NCBI GenBank assembly: GCA_016165875.1
Contig: JABBOT010000002.1
Span: forward strand, 21,280,265-21,344,264
Length of the DNA: 64,000 bases
Source of the DNA: Acanthopleura granulata
Taxonomy: Eukaryota > Mollusca > Polyplacophora > Chitonida > Chitonidae
Direction of reading: 5' to 3'
In this document: positions 59,901 to 64,000 of the stretch, piece by piece
Layout of the letters: every line of letters begins with the position of its first letter
How positions within the stretch are numbered: the first letter of the stretch is position 1
Translations under genes and position numbers: made by a program
Notes under the pieces: model-generated
What the model was told of the DNA's origin: nothing
Database searches by the model: none
What the model saw: the letters and a program-made list of their open reading frames with translations, nothing else

Positions 59901-62900
59901 GTTAGCATCAGACAGCTTGATGATACCCAGCTGATTGTTCCTCTCCATGTTCTTAACCCACTTGTTGGCTTGGCCTGGAAGCAAGAAACAAGATCACAGT
60001 CATGTTTAAATTTTAATGATTTATTTATTTGAACAGAGTTTTACACTGATCTCAAGAATATTTCAATGTATATAACAGTGGCCTTCATTATGTTCGGAGG
60101 AAAGCAGTGTTTAAATTTGAAGGGTTGTCGTACACATCTTTATACAATATGCAGAACAGTTAACTACCTGAAAGTACTTTATTAAATTGTCCTTCGTTTC
60201 AAGCAAATGGGATGAACAAAACCTCCCCAACAGGAAGCCAACATTGTAACCCATGGCAAAGTAGTATCCTCTACTTTCATTAGCATCAATATCAGTGACT
60301 GAATAACCATAGTTGATATTGTTATTCAACTTGTAAGAGCTGTGCTGGTCTTGGGGTCAAAAGATTTGTATCCCTTTGTAAATGGCTGGTGAGCACCACT
60401 GCTAACAAATGCAATGCTGATCATACATTAATGTGTATGAAATGTATGAAAGAAGAGAAGTATGAACAATCTGACTCTATAACACGAAGCTTTTGACACA
60501 GGACGGACTGTCTTACCTTGTGGGTCAATCATGAGGGGCCATCGTCTGGAGTTGGAGACAACAATCCCGTTATCAATACTGAAGGCATCTACTGGTAAAC
60601 CGGCAATCTGCCAGGCTCGGATCTTGACAGGGTCTCCCAGTGTGGCATTCAGCGAGAACACTGGTGAACATGGGATCTTCTTCTCCACACACATGTTGTG
60701 CCAGCCTTTGGTGATCTCCTGAAAATTCCAAGTAAGATTGCAAGGTGAAATTCTTAAATTTCATACTAATATGTACACTACTTCTATTTGCTCACAATAA
60801 TAATTCACACAAATTGTTTTGAAGTCAATATATTATCTTTTGATACCATTACCTTTCTAACAAAGAATAAAAAAACCGAGATAAAAGTTTCTGCTGGTTT
60901 TCTGTTTGTGTTTTACTGTACTTTCTCTACCTTTTCACACATAGATGGGCAACTCTGAATTCAACTTATGCACCTACATACATGTAGTTTGATTTTGAAG
61001 ACAAAGCTACGTTAAACTGGCTGACCTACTTCAGGATTTTACAAACAACTTTTATCAATCTAGACATAACAGTGACCTCAAACTGTCCCTACATAAACAC
61101 CAAGTATTATAACATGCAAAAAGGTCGAGGGAAACAGGGTATAGCAGAACTGAAGTCAACAGCTTGTTTTCCCTCTGTTCCACTAACCTGTCTGAAGTCC
61201 ACGGTGAAGGCCCCTAGGTAAGCCACCAGCCCTGATGACAGTAACACGTCTCCCATAATGTTGATGTACTTCTCCCCCAGGGTTTTGGCAGCCTCCGTCC
61301 ACCTGTCCTTCTCCCCACCCAGGCCACCTATCAGCTTCTCAGCTCTCTCCAGTTTCTTCTGACATAAATCTATGTTATCTTCCAACTCTTTCTTCTTCTG
61401 AGTCATTGCCTCAAATTCATCATTCAATGATTGCAGTTTGTCTGTCACCTATAAAATTAATTCCACTTAAATTTACTCATCACACAGTCATAATATACCA
61501 AATTCACACCAATATAAACATTAACAAATAAGCTTTGCATTTCAAATGTTTTAAAGCACTAATTATGACTACATGTATCAAATATTTACAGATCACGTCA
61601 CAGCTTCTTAACAAGACCTGAATCAGACCGTCATGTTTACTGACCTCTTGTAACTGAGCTCTCTTCTCATTCAGTTTTTCCATTTGCATGGCCAGTTCAG
61701 ATTCTGCCTCTGCTAACTTGAGCTTCTTTGGAGCGACAACCTTGGCCACTCTGTCATACACATCCATGGCCCTCACCCAGCTACACATGCCCTCACAAGC
61801 TGTGGAGGCATTCTTCACAATGGACGGGTCAAAGTCAGAGTTAGTTATATACCTGAAACATGAAGCAGATCGTTACTAAAACAGAGACGATAACACTGAG
61901 GTTAGCACTATCATTTTGTTTAACACCATTTATTTCCATATATAGAGACGACACGTTAACGAGAAAATTATCTTGGTGTGGCAGTAAAAATACAACTCGA
62001 CCAAATTTTTGGCTTCATGATCATGAAATATGTGATATATTCAGTTTTAAATACACTCTTACTTCTCTCTGATCTTTTTCATAATTGCTGGGGCAATGTT
62101 GTCTTTGTCGTAGGTTTTGAGTCGATCCAGGAATTTGAGGTCACCGAGGAGCTTCATGGATGGTCCCCAGTAGTCCTCCACCATCTTGCCTGAGCCACCG
62201 GGATCGGGCTTTCTTTCAGACTTCACGCTCAACATCACACACACTGACTCCATTACCAGCTTCACGATACCGGGTGGATTCTGTAACAATGCAAATCGTA
62301 TGTTTGATATTTCACCAAAATACACGAGTTTACGCAGAAGGAAAGAGAATCCTACACTATATTGCAAGAGACAAGTACCTGTAAATGACATAAAATTTTG
62401 ACCAAAGACTTGGAATTTTAGAGGCAAATAAAGGTCATATATTATTACATGAATATTTTCCTCAGTGGCATATCATTCTACCTTCCAAACAAACATAAAA
62501 CCACCATTCTAAGATCAATACAAACCTTAGAATTAAGGAAAATGTGTGCCTTAGACATGGGTGAAATCTTTGGACATTTACCATGAATATTACCTGAATA
62601 TAATGTAAGAAATACACATGTGGAAAGTCAGGGCAATTTTGGTATGAATGTACAATGTAATAATGGTTATTGACCTAAAATTTTACCCCAAGAGCACAAT
62701 TTCAGAAGCAAACAATTGTCCTAAAATATTACACTACTTTTGGTGATGAAACCAACACAATTCCAGTGGCAGATTAGTGTATGTTCCAAACTAGCCTCAA
62801 AACACCTATCTAAGGTCAACCAAACTCTCCAAATCAGGCTGAAAGTGCATCACTGTCATGGGTAAAAGTATACTCTGAGTTGAACAACATACATGCTCTA

Positions 62901-64000
62901 GTATATCACAGTAGGTCAGATTATACAGTCATATGGATAACATGTCTACCTTCATGGCTTTGACCATGGTGATGTCCTGGGGTTTGAGTGTGTTCAGGGC
63001 CCTGATGGCAGCCTCCAGGGCAGGCACAGCCTCAGCCAAGTCCCCTTCACACTCATCCTTGATAGCCTGGGCAGCAGCAGCAGCCTCATTAGCTATAGCC
63101 TCATCAGCAGCCACCACCTGAAATCACAGCACACGTATATGGCTACATACGACAATTCATATCCAGAGGTTATATAAACCAGAAGCAAAATGTAGTTATC
63201 AATATACCATGTTTTATATGACATTGCAAATCTGGCTAACTGTGTATGAACAAGTCCATAGGGAATGTAGCCCACTTTGCAGCTTTGCTCTTATGAAGCA
63301 ATGCGTTTTATTACAACTTAATAATTCCTGTCACCCTCTAACAGCACCAGCTGAGGAGCCTCACAATTCTCTCAATATGCTGTGGAAAGTATATTCAAGG
63401 CTATCAATAAAAAGGTAGTGTATAGAAATTTAATTCTTCTTCAAAAAAGGCATCCTGGCCTAATAAATAACAACTTTAACACAGAAATGGTAGGTCACAG
63501 CGTTGTCTTACCTCTTTCTTGGCCTCAACCTCCACTGTATCCTGTTCAATTTTGATCATGAGTTTTTCTGTCTCCTCGGATGTTTTCACCAGCTCGGGGT
63601 GAAGGTCCTGTAATTCCTGCTGCATGATAGACACCTGGGAGGCAGCAAACTGGAGCTTCTCCAGACCCTTCAGGTACCTGTTCCTTAACATGGAGATCTC
63701 CTCACGCTTCACATCCAGCAGGGACTTGAAGGTGAGGATCAACTCCAGGTAGGAGGTCGGGGTCACATAATTGTGGCGTCTTAACAGGGCATAGTATCTG
63801 ACAAGGAAGCAAATTTATATTCATAATGAGACTGTTTGCAACTGCCTGCAATACAATCATACCTGATCCTACTGGTCACTTCCAAGAAATACTTGTTATG
63901 AATTCCTATTTTTAGTACCATTAGCTTAAGCATTTCTGGTTATAAGAAGAAAAGACCCCCCCCCCCAAAAAAAATACTTTTATTGTACATCTCACTTCTG
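50984..64000 (-). CDS. DNAH3: Axonemal dynein heavy chain DNAH3, C-terminal 24 full exons (5' end outside window)
   Basis: Inner-arm ciliary motor. Minus-strand exons: 63797-63512, 63117-62950, 62280-62063, 61852-61645, 61448-61188, 60718-60517, 59974-59667, 59288-59103, 58816-58574, 58130-57970, 57798-57641, 57313-56952, 56538-56422, 55967-55877, 55680-55574, 55364-55221, 54690-54527, 54175-54022, 53803-53675, 53415-53150, 52881-52793, 52361-52237, 51892-51803, 51190-50984; about 1,480 residues in frame to the stop. A probable donor (CAGAA|GTGAG) ends the next upstream exon at 63996. In order: stalk coiled coil 1 and microtubule-binding tip, coiled coil 2 ([15 protein letters not shown]), AAA5 ([13 protein letters not shown]), AAA6 ([16 protein letters not shown]) and the C-terminal domain ([16 protein letters not shown]). 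DNAH3 rather than DNAH7 is favoured by [15 protein letters not shown] and [12 protein letters not shown]. Intron 23 is U12-type. Confidence 0.92.
51191..51802 (-). other. U12-type (minor spliceosome) intron in DNAH3
   Basis: The donor on the minus strand reads GTATCCTTTTT after ...CCTATT, and the branch site TTCCTTGAC lies at 51211-51203, about 12 nt before the acceptor ATCACAG. Both fit the minor class. The 612-nt intron separates the last two coding exons and contains the inverted repeat at 51480-51618. Confidence 0.9.
51480..51618. repeat. Short inverted-repeat (MITE-like) element in DNAH3 U12 intron
   Basis: The left arm (51487-51518, ctgtaacatgggctttatgg) pairs with the right arm (51582-51614, ccataaagcccaccttacaa) with few mismatches. 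The arms flank a ~63-bp centre that holds the palindrome gtaacgtattac. Pairing extends a few bases beyond the listed arms. Confidence 0.8.
52618..52730 (-). mobile_element. SINE family 1 fragment (DNAH3 intron)
   Basis: Reverse-complement tail and part of the body: ttatttgattggtgttttgt, cagccagcattatggcggga, ccaccatccacagatt. Confidence 0.8.
52967..52980. promoter_or_regulatory. Near-consensus X-box (RFX-type) motif in DNAH3 intron
   Basis: actaccatggcaac has a perfect right half (RGYAAC) and a two-mismatch left half; a further ccatggtagcc lies about 25 bases away. It is a sequence match only. Confidence 0.25.
55088..55236. repeat. DNAH3: Tandem duplication spanning a DNAH3 exon end and splice donor
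   Basis: On the minus strand ttaaggcaaatgctg|gtgagtg, the last 15 bases of the exon ending at 55221 plus its donor and ~50 intronic bases, is repeated about 65-70 bases downstream. The second copy contains the insertion gcgtagt. A decoy donor therefore lies just after the true one. Confidence 0.85.
56150..56368. repeat. 33-bp minisatellite in DNAH3 intron
   Basis: About six diverged copies of gaagactgaattttagcact plus ttggctctcaggt. The period is a multiple of three, so the minus strand stays open as an 11-residue repeat without being a gene. Confidence 0.85.
60012..60108 (-). mobile_element. SINE family 1 fragment (DNAH3 intron)
   Basis: Reverse-complement tail only: gatttatttatttgaacaga, gatctcaagaatatttcaat, ataacagtggccttcattat. 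Then similarity ends. Confidence 0.7.

Noticed and set aside
50984..64000. Assignment of the dynein to DNAH7 rather than DNAH3
   Set aside because: Segments such as [27 protein letters not shown] and [14 protein letters not shown] fit DNAH3 better from memory; a tree would settle it.

Overview
The window is nuclear DNA of an invertebrate animal. All protein genes are split by spliceosomal introns with GT...AG borders. Their orthology is to standard animal genes, and introns and intergenic DNA are littered with tRNA-derived SINEs. The SINE tails, ending in a 'gtataagtgaaatattcttgagta...gcgtaaaacaccaat' type sequence or a 'gtcatatgactgaaa...ttaaaccc' type sequence, resemble those I associate with molluscs and other lophotrochozoans. 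I infer a lophotrochozoan, most likely a mollusc or brachiopod; the species cannot be fixed from the sequence alone.

Layout: (1) 104-497, minus: first coding exon of a rhodopsin-class peptide-type GPCR running off the left edge. (2) 5714-7054, minus: a two-coding-exon ELOVL fatty-acid elongase. (3) 9856-26866, plus: complete 23-exon USO1/p115 vesicle tethering factor, 962 codons. (4) 31699-38203, minus: complete CFAP96 (C4orf47-like) ciliary protein with a pair of exons that look mutually exclusive. (5) 41572-48605, plus: complete 7-exon MRE11, 691 codons. (6) 50984-64000, minus: the last 24 full coding exons (about 1,480 residues, stalk to C-terminus) of axonemal dynein heavy chain DNAH3, continuing past the right edge. 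CFAP96 and MRE11 are head to head, and MRE11 and DNAH3 are tail to tail. I rebuilt every exon chain by hand; the summed coding lengths of USO1, CFAP96, MRE11 and DNAH3 are all in frame, which supports the models.

These are housekeeping or ciliary genes from different pathways: Golgi traffic, lipid synthesis, DNA repair and the axoneme. I see no operon-like system and no evidence that neighbours work together, beyond two cilia genes (CFAP96, DNAH3) flanking MRE11.

The unusual material is in the gene architecture: two matched 76-nt exons in CFAP96 with identical splice phases; two introns (USO1 intron 14, DNAH3 intron 23) with U12-type signals at both ends; a tandem 115-bp array in USO1 that repeats the 3' end of exon 12 with its splice donor, with a similar smaller duplication in DNAH3; a roughly 600-bp dispersed repeat sitting just before two different USO1 exons; a minisatellite with higher-order structure in CFAP96; and foldback elements in MRE11 and DNAH3 introns. 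I found no CRISPR array, prokaryotic operon, virus or toxin gene.
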